Origin: Cotesia glomerata
Taxonomy: Eukaryota; Arthropoda; Insecta; Hymenoptera; Braconidae
Assembly (NCBI RefSeq): GCF_020080835.1
Contig: NC_058162.1
Span: 21,272,144 to 21,336,143 of the forward strand
DNA: 64,000 nucleotides
Direction: 5' to 3'
Made by a program: the position numbers and the translations under genes. Below are positions 1 through 10,930 of the stretch, in pieces (position 1 is the first letter of the stretch; each line of letters starts with the position of its first letter). Under the pieces are notes generated by a model that was not told the origin of the DNA, did no database searches, and saw nothing but the letters and a program-made list of their open reading frames with translations.

Positions 1-126
1 TCAGTAATAATAGCTATCATGATTTTAACTAGTTACTACTATTATCAAAATCGTAATTCCTAATATAACCTGATGGTTACAGTTACCATCAGTAATAATA
101 ATAGCTACTATCTAAGCTAGTAAAAA

Positions 127-810
127 ATATTAAAAAAATTAAAAATTTGCGTTAGCGTGGATGCATTTCTGAATAAACTAAAAGCAGTTGTAGCGCAGTG
201 TAGTACACAAAAAATCGGGATTAAATTCGGATTGAATGTATATTTAAATTTTCATATGTCTAAAACAAGTTTCAACGCCAAATTTTTAAAAAAAAAATTT
301 GAAATTTCCAAAAAAATCAAAATTTTCAATAAAATTCAAATTTCAAAAAAAAAAGTTTTAATCTTACAAAAAATTTAAAAAAAACATAATTTTAAAAAAA
401 TCTAAGATTTTCAAAAAAAAATTTTGAATACAATGAAGCTTTAAACTAATTATTAATTATAATTATCTAATTATTTAAATTAAAATTTTCCCTTTAACAA
501 TTGCAATTAAAGAGAGCATACTCTTTGCTCCAGCTGATGGTATCGTATTTTGAAATGCACCGAATCAGCTTGACTACATGTAATTTTTCTTCTGCATTAA
601 ATTAAATGATATTCTTAAAGCTAGCAAATGAAATAAACTCATTGACCTGTTCTAGTTATGCATTCTGTTGAAGAAATTCAATGCACAAATTATCAAAACT
701 AGCAACCTGCAGTCCCTATGTGACTGCCAAGAATTGCGAACTATAATAAATAAAATTTTGCTTAATTGTATAATGATTTTCGTTAAAGTGTACTTTACTT
801 TCTTAACTAT
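127..810. other. AT-rich stretch, no gene recognised
   Basis: It holds A- and T-runs and short reading frames rich in Lys, Asn, Ile and Phe with no recognisable domain. A short mixed-composition patch at about 510-600 has no identified partner in the window. Probably internal sequence of the surrounding element. Confidence 0.5.
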
Positions 811-2590
811 TGACATTTTTAAAGGTATAAGCTCATCCCGACATTACACTCATCGAGACCTTTCATTTGAGTATCCACATCAATATTTCATATATTTATA
901 TTAGTCTAGTCAACAAGTTCAAAAACGTGTTAAATAGAAATAAAGCTCCTAAAAATATGTGCGATAGCTCATTCGATTCGGAATGACGTCTAGAAAAATG
1001 TTTTTTAAGGGTATATTAGCACATAAAAATTTGCGATTGTTATTAACAAAATAAGATAAAAAAAAAAGGGTATTTAGTATTTCGTTAATAACTTTTAAAA
1101 TAATGATATTTAAGGAATTTTGAAAAAAGATCCTGAAAGAGGAGGAAAATTTTCAATAAGTCCAAACTCCCGGAACTCTATCTATATTATTTATAATTTT
1201 TTTTTAACGCTGGAAATAGGGCTCCGCGAGAGCGTTACGGTATAGGCGCGCCGTCTAAAAAGCCGGTATATCACCTAAAATAATTTTTTTAATATTATTA
1301 ATATTTATTAATTTATTAATATTAATTATTATTAATAATTATTTTTTTAATATTAAATAACAATTTAAAAATTTGAATAAATTATGGTGTAATCTAGACA
1401 CTTGAACGAAAAAAACCTCGGTGAAAAAAAATTTTTTTGTTGATTTTTCAAAAAGTTACACCATTGTTAATTAACTAATTTTTTTCCAATCTCTGTTTTT
1501 ATAAATTACGGCATAAAAGTTTAAATAATTGGTCTATAAATTTTTCGCTTCGTGGAGCTCTTCTTATTTAGGTACTTAATAAAGTTATGCAAAAAAAATT
1601 TATTAAAGTTTATTATTTTGTTAATTATAATTTTTTTAAATTAACTAAAAATGAAATTTCTAAAAAATGTTATCAAAAAAATTTTTTTTTGGTAATATCT
1701 TATTATTGCTGTTTTTGCATCTAATATAGGTATTAATTAACATTGGAAAAAAATTTTTACGTCATTTGTTAAGAAATTGTTTATAAACAAATAGACTATT
1801 TTAGGATTAAAAAACAATTTTTTTTTACTATCTTATTGCATAGGTGAAATGATGATTTTTTTAAAAAAAATTTTTTCTTAAATAAATTTTTTTATTGTTT
1901 ATAATCGTTTTTTTTTTAATTTTAATTGTTTAAATAATTGGTTAAGAAATTATTTTATTCTTAAAAATCATCATTGACCCTTTTCAATGGAAAAACAGAG
2001 AAATAAATTTTTTTTGTAAATAATTTAATTGTTTATTAACTTAACAATTTGTTATAAACAAATAATATTAACCGTTATATTTTTTTTCGAAAACTTCAAA
2101 AAATTACAAAAACAACCATATATAACAAAGTGTAGAAAAAATTTTTTTTGTAGTTTTTACAGCACTTTTAAATATTATATAACAATGAAATTACAGCCGT
2201 TACATAATTTGTCAAGTTATAAATTGTTATAACTTTTAAACTATTAAAGATACGGTAAAGGACATTTAGATCATTTTTGTAAAAGATTTATTTATCTTTA
2301 AAATGAATTCAAAATCGATTCTGTAACTATTATTTATTAGTTGTTATAAGCATTTATTTATAAAAATTATTATTTTTTTTTACATTTTTTGAAATTCCAT
2401 AGCCTATAAATTGTTAAATAATATAGATACAGCTACGGACCCAAAAACTTTTTTTATTCTATGATAAAATATTTTTTTAATTACACATAAATTATAGCAA
2501 TATCCATTTTTGTTTAAATAATACATTAATTTAAATTTATACTTACCCAGTTTATGTTCTGCTAATACAGATCATTTTTCATTTATTTAT
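811..2590 (+). repeat. Left arm of the giant foldback
   Basis: The reverse complement is found at 2802-3454 and 5496-6600. The short 67-residue reading frame at 2029-2232 is repeated without change on the other strand at 3159-3362, so the inner part of the arms is close to identical. The outer part shows scattered differences, for example around 1240 against 6150. Confidence 0.85.
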
Positions 2591-2801
2591 TACTTTTAAC
2601 AATTTTAGACTCTTTTTAACAATAAGGATAAAATATTTTAGAAAATATACCGGCGAAAAAAAAATTAGAAAATAAATTAAATTATTAAATAAAAGATGTC
2701 ATTTTTTTAAATAAATAATATCGAGAGCTCCAGTAGAAAGTTATTAAGGCTTATTTTAATAAATAAATAATTAAACTTTAGCAGAATATTAATAATTCAA
2801 A

Positions 2802-3454
2802 TGATAAATAAATGAAAAATGATCTGTAGCAGAATATAAATTGGGTAAGTATAAATTTAAATTAATGTATTATTTAAACCAAAATGGATATTGCTATAAT
2901 TTATGTGTAATTAAAAAAATATTTTATCATAGAATAAAAAAAGTTTTTGGGTCCGTAGCTGTATCTATATTATTTAACAATTTATAGGCTATGGAATTTC
3001 AAAAAATGTAAAAAAAAATAATAATTTTTATAAATAAATGCTTATAACAACTAATAAATAATAGTTACAGAATCGATTTTGAATTCATTTTAAAGATAAA
3101 TAAATCTTTTACAAAAATGATCTAAATGTCCTTTACCGTATCTTTAATAGTTTAAAAGTTATAACAATTTATAACTTGACAAATTATGTAACGGCTGTAA
3201 TTTCATTGTTATATAATATTTAAAAGTGCTGTAAAAACTACAAAAAAAATTTTTTCTACACTTTGTTATATATGGTTGTTTTTGTAATTTTTTGAAGTTT
3301 TCGAAAAAAAATATAACGGTTAATATTATTTGTTTATAACAAATTGTTAAGTTAATAAACAATTAAATTATTTACAAAAAAAATTTATTTCTCTGTTTTT
3401 CCATTGAAAAGGGTCAGTGATGATTTTTAAGAATAAAATAATTTCTTAACTAAT
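2802..3454 (-). repeat. Inner piece of the right foldback arm
   Basis: Reverse complement of about 1940-2590. It ends at ...CTTAACTAAT, where the nested element begins. Removing 3455-5495 restores continuity with the left arm except for one base, with a possible 2-bp AT duplication at the site. Confidence 0.85.
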
Positions 3455-3462
3455 CCACAGAT

Positions 3463-3524
3463 TCGGTAGAATCTGGCGCCAAGTTCCGTTCAAATCCGTT
3501 GTAAACGGAGCGCCAGACTACCGA
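3463..3524 (+). other. Conserved terminal hairpin of the nested element
   Basis: TCGGTAGAATCTGGCGCC at 3463-3480 pairs with GAGCGCCAGACTACCGA ending at 3524. An inner TCCGTT/AACGGA stem lies in the loop. The same structure is kept at 59235-59296. Confidence 0.7.
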
Positions 3525-4302
3525 GTGTGTTTACTGTAAGCAGAACGGTATTTCGAGGTTGCAAAATTTTATTTAATTCTACGGTACTTTTTGTTCCTAA
3601 ATTTTATATTATAACAGTAATTCATACTTTATTTTACTGATGTTAGTTCATTATATTCAATTATAACAATTAATCTACTTGAAATTATAAAATTTTATCA
3701 ACGTAAACTATAGCAAGCTCAAAAATTTCGATCCTGACTTTTTTCGATGTAAAAAGTGACATGCCACAGACTAAATAATTTGAGAATGCATGGTAATCCT
3801 CCAATAGATGGGAAACTACAGTTAAAAAAATACATCTCACAGCTTGCATCTATACCCGCCAGGGTGCGCTGGAATTATTTTTACATAAACTGTAGCTTCA
3901 AGGGGATAGTTTGCTATAAAAAATGCAGCCAACGCGAGATTTAAGTTGGTACCAATTGTAAATTTTTATTATAATTACAAAAAATACTCAAATCTGAACA
4001 AAAACAGTTTCACTGTAAAAAAATCGTGCCAAGTCCACGTTCATAAGACTATTAAGAAAAAAGAAATTTTTTTTTTCTTTACAAAAAGATATAAAATAAA
4101 AAAATAAAAAAATCCAAGTAACCGATATGATTGTATAAGATTTTTGGAAATTAAAAAAAATTTTGTTGTAAATTTAAAAATTAAAAAAAAAAAATTTGGA
4201 ACGTACTTGGTGTGCGTCATTGTGTATTTCAATTTTATTAAAATCCTAGTAAATAGATTTTACAAATTTCATTAAAAGTAAAATATTTTGCAACCACGCA
4301 CA

Positions 4303-5282
4303 TGTTATGTCCGAAAAATAAGATCTTAAAATGCGGTAGCTGGATTAACGGAGGTTAGGATAACAGATGAATTTCCCTAACGAAAGAATCGTTAAGTTTA
4401 TATTTTATGGGTTCGCGAAGGTGAAAACCCCGGAGAGGCCCCCTTGAATAAGACAATCGACCTCGGAAACAATAAAATATCCTCCACTTACTTTTGCGAA
4501 TCCTAATTCCAACGATGATTCGGCTTTAATTGGACTTGTACCTTTGACTTCCGCTGCTTGGCTTCTCGCTTCCTCCTGCTGACTGGAGATTGAAGGTTAA
4601 ATGTTCTTAACTTATGAATGACGAAACACTTCGATTCAGGTTTTTAGGTTTATATTCAATTAAATGGCCCTATGGGCAAACACGTCTTAACTTACACTAT
4701 TCACTTATTAACTAATAACAACATAAAACAAAGGTTGAAAGTTTATATGAGTTCGTAACCGGAGTAACGACTCCGGCAAACAAAAGTTCGCCGATTATAA
4801 ATTCACAGAAGAAGAAAATAATTTGAGAGTGGGACCAGGTCACTGGAACTGTGGGAATCTCGATTATCGTCAAAACAAATCGTGGCTCGAAGAATCGCTA
4901 TCACAGAACTCAGAAATACCGTTAAGGAAATCGAAATGAATAATTAGGGAAAAGATGACTAATTAATTTAATAATTGAAGTCTGCCTATACATGTCGGGG
5001 TATAGGACTCACCCGGGCTTTAAGGCAGAACTGTTACCTTGTAAATAAGCTGTCGAATTATGGTGTTCGCGTCTTTTATCACCTCGGTTGCGATTCATTA
5101 AGTGGGGCTACTAATTAAACAATTGGTTCCTTTGATAAGGTGACAATGTGCGGTAATGTGTATTCTTCGGCCACGAGTAAGTTGTCGCGCAGTCCAGGTT
5201 GTTGTTCCCTAAATATGCAAGCGCTGTACTTTTCAGCTGGAATGGGAGGCCCTGTATTATAGACGGCACGCCGGATATAACA
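4303..5282. mobile_element. Solo LTR of an LTR retrotransposon
   Basis: The 980-bp insert starts TGTTATGTCCG and ends CGGATATAACA, so the tips are inverted and follow the TG...CA rule. It is flanked by the 4-bp duplication CACA (4299-4302 and 5283-5286). The uninterrupted site is visible in the related copy near 60055-60090, which shows exactly one CACA. Base composition is much less AT-rich than the surroundings and there is an AATAAA at about 4469. No second LTR or internal coding region is present, which fits LTR-LTR recombination. A 4-bp duplication is typical of the Ty3/gypsy group, but the family is not assigned. Confidence 0.85.
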
Positions 5283-5495
5283 CACACTAAATACGTTCTA
5301 AAATTTTTTTTTTAATTTCTAAATTTACAACAAAATTTTTTTTAATTTCCGAAAATCTTATACAATCATATCGGTTACTTGGATTTTTTTATTTTATATC
5401 TTTTTGTAAAGAAAAAAAAAATTTCTTTTTTCTTAATAGTCTTATGAACGTGGACTTGGCACGATTTTTTTTACAGTGAAATTGTTTTTGTTCAG

Positions 5496-6600
5496 ATTAT
5501 TTAAACAATTAAAATATAAAAAAAAAAACGATTATAAACAATAAAAAAATTTATTTAAGAAAAAATTTTTTTTAAAAAAATCATCATTTCACCTATGCAA
5601 TAAGATAGTAAAAAAAAATTGTTTTTTAATCCTAAAATAGTCTATTTGTTTATAAACAATTTCTTAACAAATGACGGAAAAATTTTTTTTCCAATGTTAA
5701 TTAATACCTATATTAGATGCAAAAACAGCAATAATAAGATATTACCAAAAAAAATTTTTTTTGATAACATTTTTTAGAAATTTCATTTTTAGTTAATTTA
5801 AAAAAATTATAATTAACAAAATAATAAACTTTAATAAATTTTTTTTGCATAACTTTATTAAGTACCTAAATAAGAAGAGCTCCACGAAGCGAAAAATTTA
5901 TAGACCAATTATTTAAACTTTTATGCCGTAATTTATAAAAACAGAGATTGGAAAAAAATTAGTTAATTAACAATGGTGTAACTTTTTGAAAAATCAACAA
6001 AAAAATTTTTTTTCACCGAGGTTTTTTTCGTTCAAGTGTCTAGATTACACCATAATTTATTCAAATTTTTAAATTGTTATTTAATATTAAAAAAAATTAT
6101 TTTAGGTGATATACCGGCTTTTTAGACGGCGTGCCTATGTCGTAACGCTCTCGCGGAGCACTATTTCCAGCGTTAAAAAAAAATTATAAATAATATAGAT
6201 AGAGTTCCGGGAGTTTGGACTTTGTTATTGGAAATTTTCCTCCTCTTTCAGGATCTTTTTTCAAAATTCCTTAAATATCATTATTTTAAAAGTTATGAAC
6301 GAAATACTAAATACCTTTTTTTTTTTATCTTATTTTGTTAATAACAATCGCAAATTTTTATGTGCTAATATACCCTTAAAAAACATTTTTCTAGACGTCA
6401 TTCCGAATCGAATGAGCTATCGCACATATTTTTAGGAGCTTTATTTCTATTTAACACGTTTTTGAACTTGTTGACTAGACTAATATAAATATATGAAAAA
6501 TTGATGTGGGTACTCAAATGAAAGGTCTCGATGAGTATAATGTCGGAGTGAGCTTATATATGTAAAAATGTCAATAATTCACAAGATATAAGGTCATTTA
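5496..6600 (-). repeat. Outer piece of the right foldback arm
   Basis: Reverse complement of about 811-1935. Shared landmarks are the GACGTCATTCCGAATCG region at 6394 and 985 and the ACGCTCTCGCGGAGC region at 6153 and 1225. Confidence 0.85.
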
Positions 6601-6751
6601 TTAATTATGAATCTAGAGATAGAGTATTTTCTCTTAATGATATTCTCTTAATATACCCAGGTAGGGTTTGCTAATGCTGACAAATGGCCCAGCCTTGGAC
6701 CATTTGTTACTTTGCCAAGCCTTGGTAAGTTACCAGTGGCCCAGGCCTGGC

Positions 6752-7050
6752 CCGAGGCTTGGCCCAATGGTTCAATATTTTGGAACCAAGCCTTGGGAGA
6801 TCACGACTGGCCGAAGCCTGGTCCGAGGCTCAGCCCAATGGTTCGACATTTTCAAGTCGAGCCTTGGGGTACACCACTGGCCCAAGCCTGGCCCGAAGCT
6901 TGGCCCAATAGTTCAATATTTTGGAACCAAGCTTTGGGAGATTACAACTGGCCGAGGCCTGTTCCGATGCTTGGCCCAATGTCTCGATACATTTCAACCA
7001 AGCCTTGAAAAATCACCACGGACTTAAACCCGGTTCGATACTTGGCCCAA
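6752..7050 (+). repeat. Tandem repeat, 71-bp period, about four copies
   Basis: Unit starts (CCGAGGCTTGGCCCAATG and variants) are at 6752, 6823, 6893 and 6964, with a partial fifth at about 7036. The spacing is 71, 70 and 71 bp. It is GC-rich in an AT-rich region and remains open in two frames because the unit lacks stops. Confidence 0.85.
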
Positions 7051-7954
7051 TGCTTCGAACACTGATAGAAGAATTTAATAAATGACTTGTCAACAAAAAA
7101 ATTTTAATAAATATAGTTATTAATCGTTGACCAATTATTTCTAACTATCATTTCTTTGTTGCTGAAAAATGTATAAAACTCTCGAAGCTGCTCAAAAAAT
7201 AGTTTTCATGTGAATAAAAAATGATAAATTAAATACTGATACATATTGTGAATATTTTAAAAATGTTTATTTTTCTCCACAAAAAAAATATTGAAAAAAT
7301 TGTTAACAAGTAAGTTTGCTTATCACTCTCTTACACATATACAAATTACTTCTAATACAAATATATCTATCAGTGAAACTATAGTTTTGGGAAGTCACTG
7401 ACACCCGAGGCTTGGCCCGGGTCTAGCTTGAGACTTGGCTCAATGGTTCGATATTTCCAAATTGAGCCTTGGGAAGTTATTACTATCGGACCAAATATAA
7501 ATTCAGAACTAGCTTGGTGCTTTAATTGAATCATAGAAAAATTTTTTTCAATGATAAAAATATTAATTTTTATGAAGAAAATCTAACGCTAAAAATGCTT
7601 CAATTATTTATTATTTATAGTCACATTATCTTAAATAATAGTAAGAACATTTCGTAAAAAAAATTATTGAATGAAATTATACTAAGTAGTTACTTTTCTA
7701 TAAATTAAAAGTGACAATTTCTTAATTTAGATGTACTCAATTATGATCATGTATTTATTTTTGGTAATAGAAAATTTAATTATTTCGTTGAAATCAAATG
7801 AATTAAAAAAAAACATTTCATAACTGTATTCTGTCAACAAATTATATTATCTGAACTATACAAAATTTTTAGCAGTTATAAGTTCAATTTTAATTATGGA
7901 ACATCATGTAATAAAGCAAAATGACTGAGTGATGTTTAACTTAACTAAAACTAA

Positions 7955-8125
7955 TCTGTTAGTGTTACTACGAAGTGCAGCGAAGTCAGTACGGTTCGAG
8001 ACTTCAACGCGGTTGACCCAGGTTCGATTCCCATCGTGAGCAAAGATTTTTTCAAGGTAATCTGGTGTAATCGCGAGATACGATAATGTAAAGCTGATAA
8101 TAAACTGTAAAATCGCGAATACAAT
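7955..8125 (+). mobile_element. tRNA-derived SINE-like unit inside the TACCC element
   Basis: AGGTTCGATTCCCATCG at about 8029 matches an RNA polymerase III B box, and a degraded A-box-like stretch lies about 50 bp upstream. A related unit occupies the same place in the second TACCC element (about 15680-15770); both contain CGAGACTTC. It does not look like a working tRNA gene. Confidence 0.45.
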
Positions 8126-8977
8126 TAAAATCAAATTTAATTTTTTAATAATGTTTGCATTTTTTTTAGTCCTGGTAAATTAGTTCCCCAAGGCTTGGTC
8201 CGAGCCCTGGGCCATTTGTTTCCCAAGACTCGGCCCAAGCCTTGTGTTTTTGTTTCCCAAGGCTTGGAACATGGCCATCATCCAAGGCTCGGACCATTGT
8301 CCGCCCAGTGGTCAGCCGAGGCTCACCCTAGCCTCATGCCAAGGCTTGGAACACTGGCATGACGGCTGGCCAAGATCTGGTCCAGGCCTTGCCCAATGGT
8401 TCCCTCCAACCAGGGTAATATAGATGATAGGATTACAAGTAATTCAATTATAATGGAACCATCAAATGATGTTTCATAATTTTATCTTGTGAAAAAATAT
8501 TAATAATTGGTAATTATAAGACTTTTTTAGTAACCCAAATCTTGGATGATTGCTATTTTGATAATCATAGTCAATCATTCAAAATAATCAATAACAGCTC
8601 TAATATTTGGAAATTTTTATCATATATGGATTTAAACGATTGTGTTATTATTTGTTTTAATATTTTAAAGGAAAAAATGCTCATCACTAAAATATGGATG
8701 CAAATAAAGAATTAAATTAAATAAATTTATATTATTTTTTCTTTCAGAATTTTTACAATCTGAGATGGTTACAGTTACCATCTTCGATTATAGCAGTTAT
8801 AATTTTTAATAATTACAATTATCATTTTCGATAGTAATCGTTACCATTATTAATAGTAACTAGTACAATTGTCAATGATAACACCTATTATTTTGTGACT
8901 AATTAATTTTATTACCATTTCAAATAGTAGGAGTTAATATTTTCGTATAGTAAATACTATTATTAATTTTTTCCGTG

Positions 8978-10097
8978 CATATATAATTAAGAGAATAAAG
9001 AGAATTTTAAGACGGACGTATATTTATTACGAAATGGGTTTCTATAGTTGAATTTGGTACCATCAGAAAGATCGTATCCTAAATTTGTATCTTTTTACGA
9101 TTTTATACTTCTTTTGATAATAGCCAATATTTTATGTTCTTTTTGGAACAGTTTTGAATCGTTTGACATTTGTCCATTAAATTATTTGCAATGGATCCTT
9201 TGATAACATTATTATTTATAAAATATATATTGTGATTAATAATATCGAAAAATCATTAAGCCAAAGTTCTTTTATTCACAATTCGTAACTCTCGACATTC
9301 ACATATAGTTACGGAATTTAAATCCGCGTCTACATAATTTATGAACCTAGTTATACTCGGCTTATAAATTGACTTATTCAATGTCGCGCTGAACTGTCTA
9401 AAGTTTCTTATGAGAGGTTCTGATACTACTCTATTACCGGAAGATTTCCAAGTATGATAAGAAGTAATTAAACACGGAGGCTTTAATTAAATAAGTAATT
9501 TAGATTTAGCGCAACTGGCGAAACTGATTGGGGAGTTTTACTTTAAGATACTTTACATTTAATTGGAATATTAGATTTACCTGAAGGATTTCAGTGATTG
9601 ACACTCTCCCTATGCAGTCTGGTTTATTTTTTATATCTGGGGTATTGAAACGTGAAACTAGGGCAATATGTTATGGGATCGAGTAAATATAAAAGTGAAG
9701 GCTTTAGGTTTCAGTTATTTTGTCGATATAGTAAATATTTTATCGGGCAATAATAATATTTTGATCAGTAAAATTTATGACATGTAATGTCCAAATGCAA
9801 AATTTAAAGTTTGCATAAAAAAATAATTTATTATATATGCTTAGATTTTTGTTAATTTTCAATGTTTCAAATAGTAATTTGGACTTGTGAGTGCATTTAA
9901 AATTTTTTAACATTTACATAGGTATTATTACTTTTTGAAATTGTATCTTTTGCTTTATAATTGTCCAATTGTAGTATTTGAATAATAAATATCAAAAATT
10001 AATATTACACATCGATTATTATTTACTATGGTTCATATTTTTCCATGAACAGACGAAATATCGAAGTATAATAATTTAAAGTCGAAATTTAAATATT
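8978..10097. other. Intergenic, no gene recognised
   Basis: AT-rich with no recognisable frame or repeat partner in the window. It has a TATAAAAG at 9688 with TCAGTT at 9711, considered as a promoter and not supported. Confidence 0.4.
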
Positions 10098-10930
10098 AAT
10101 TTCGCATGTTGAATTTTACATGATAGATCAAAAATATAAAGACTGATAAATTAAATTTGTGGTAAGAACTTTACTTTTTATTTTTGTTTCTTCAATAAAT
10201 ATTGACGGGAGAAATTGTAACATTTTGTAAACAGGCAACGTTGAATAATAGTCATTGATACACAAAATAACAATCTCTCTAGAGTATTTAATGCCAAAGT
10301 AGTTTTTGAATATCATCAACGAGCGCCATGAAAATTCACAAAGTGAAATAGTAAATTCAGCACACTAAACTGAACCAACTTTATAGTTATAACTTTTGTT
10401 GAACTCATAGGAAGTATATTTCAAACTTAGCAATCTTTACTATTTTACTTTGCACAATTTTACACGTGATCACGATCTTCTATCCTTTCTTCTTTGAAAA
10501 TGCAATTTGCTGCTTTGTCATTTGTCCACAAGCATTACAAGTTTAGCTTATAATTTTACTGAGGTGTGAGAAATTCTATTGGTCTTACATCATTGAGTTT
10601 CAACGTCAATCTTCCATGCGTAGAGTCTTGAATTCAAATCCTCGCTCAGATTAATCCGACTTCTTAAAATAATCGAGCGTATGTTGAGCCTAAGTTAAGT
10701 TTATCAAGTGATCAATTGGTGTTTATTCTCAATGACTTTCTTTCTAATGTTAAAAGCTTTAATAAAAACAGTGTACAAAAAATAAAAAATCAAAATCAAA
10801 CTAAAGTAAAAACTGTCAATAAGAAACATAATAATCTTGAGATGATAAAGATATCATTAATTAATTGATTTTATTTTTATCTTCTGTACCCAAAAGAATT
10901 TATCACTTATAGAATATTATGAATCAGAAT
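10098..10930 (+). repeat. Dispersed repeat with tRNA-like segment, copy 1
   Basis: Bases 10098-10720 resemble 32278-32900 in the same orientation, sharing for example GTAACATTTTGTAAACAGGC. Bases about 10570-10930 resemble 62490-62842 in the opposite orientation. The shared part includes TGGTCTTACATCATTGAG and a degenerate B box (AATTCAAATCCTCGC at 10631), suggesting a tRNA-derived SINE head. The 63-codon minus-strand frames in copies 1 and 2 are similar only because the DNA is repeated. Confidence 0.65.

Larger units (their letters stand above)
3455..5495 (+). mobile_element. Nested element with terminal hairpin and internal palindrome, copy 1
   Basis: It begins CCACAGATTCGG and ends about ...GTTTTTGTTCAG. 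A second copy lies at 59227-60276. Both have an about 530-bp non-palindromic left part starting with a strong hairpin, then an inverted-repeat part (about 3990-4300 against 5287-5495) whose arms contain CAAGTCCACGTTCATAAGAC. In this copy the right part is interrupted by a solo LTR. No transposase frame is seen; the 62-codon frame at 3756 has no recognisable motif. It interrupts the foldback, so it arrived later. Confidence 0.8.
811..6640. mobile_element. Giant foldback (palindromic) element, split by a nested insertion
   Basis: Bases 811-2590 are repeated in reverse complement as 2802-3454 followed by 5496-6600. The arms are therefore about 1.77 kb with a spacer of about 210 bp, and the right arm is interrupted by 3455-5495. 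The right end continues to about 6640 (…CTAGAGATAGAG…); its mirror on the left appears lost before 811. A small palindrome at 55880-56290 carries the same end sequence, including GATGAGTGTAACATCGGGATG-like DNA, so this is a repeat family. No transposase frame is visible. The family is not recognised. Confidence 0.85.
6654..8417. mobile_element. TACCC-ended element with GC-rich subterminal repeats and tRNA-like core
   Basis: The ends read TACCCAGGTAGGG and, inverted, TACCCTGGTTGGAGGG, with ATA on both sides (possible 3-bp duplication). Both flanks of the AT-rich core carry many AAGGCTTGG/CCAAGGC units (6680-7060, 7400-7480, 8180-8405). The core holds a tRNA-like unit. The element at 14721-16074 has the same plan. 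Two overlapping frames at 6668-7027 are translations of the tandem repeat, not genes. Confidence 0.6.
1..8977. mobile_element. CACGG-ended palindrome-unit element, left end outside the window
   Basis: The right end at 8950-8977 reads ...AATTTTTTCCGTG, the same terminus seen at 16110, 58179 and 63805. The 19-mer GATGGTTACAGTTACCATC occurs at both 72-90 and 8764-8782, in regions rich in related palindromic units (bases 1-125 and 8763-8960). I infer that these are the two subterminal arrays of one element whose left tip lies before base 1, with everything between them nested inside. The span is an inference; the shared 19-mer and the terminus are seen directly. Alternatively these are two unrelated partial copies. 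Confidence 0.45.

Noticed and set aside
2029..3362. Two identical 67-residue reading frames on opposite strands as a duplicated gene
   Set aside because: They are the two arms of the foldback element. The sequence is AT-rich, has no domain and the identity follows from the palindrome.
6668..7027. Two overlapping proline/glycine-rich proteins
   Set aside because: Both are translations of the 71-bp tandem repeat in different frames.
7975..8060. Functional tRNA gene
   Set aside because: Only the B box is good. I could not form acceptor and anticodon stems, and related degenerate copies show it is a repeat component. The same applies to 32753-32825, 51775-51910 and 56640-56698.
9688..9716. TATAAAAG plus TCAGTT promoter
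   Set aside because: Spacing to the initiator is about 25, shorter than usual, and no gene follows.
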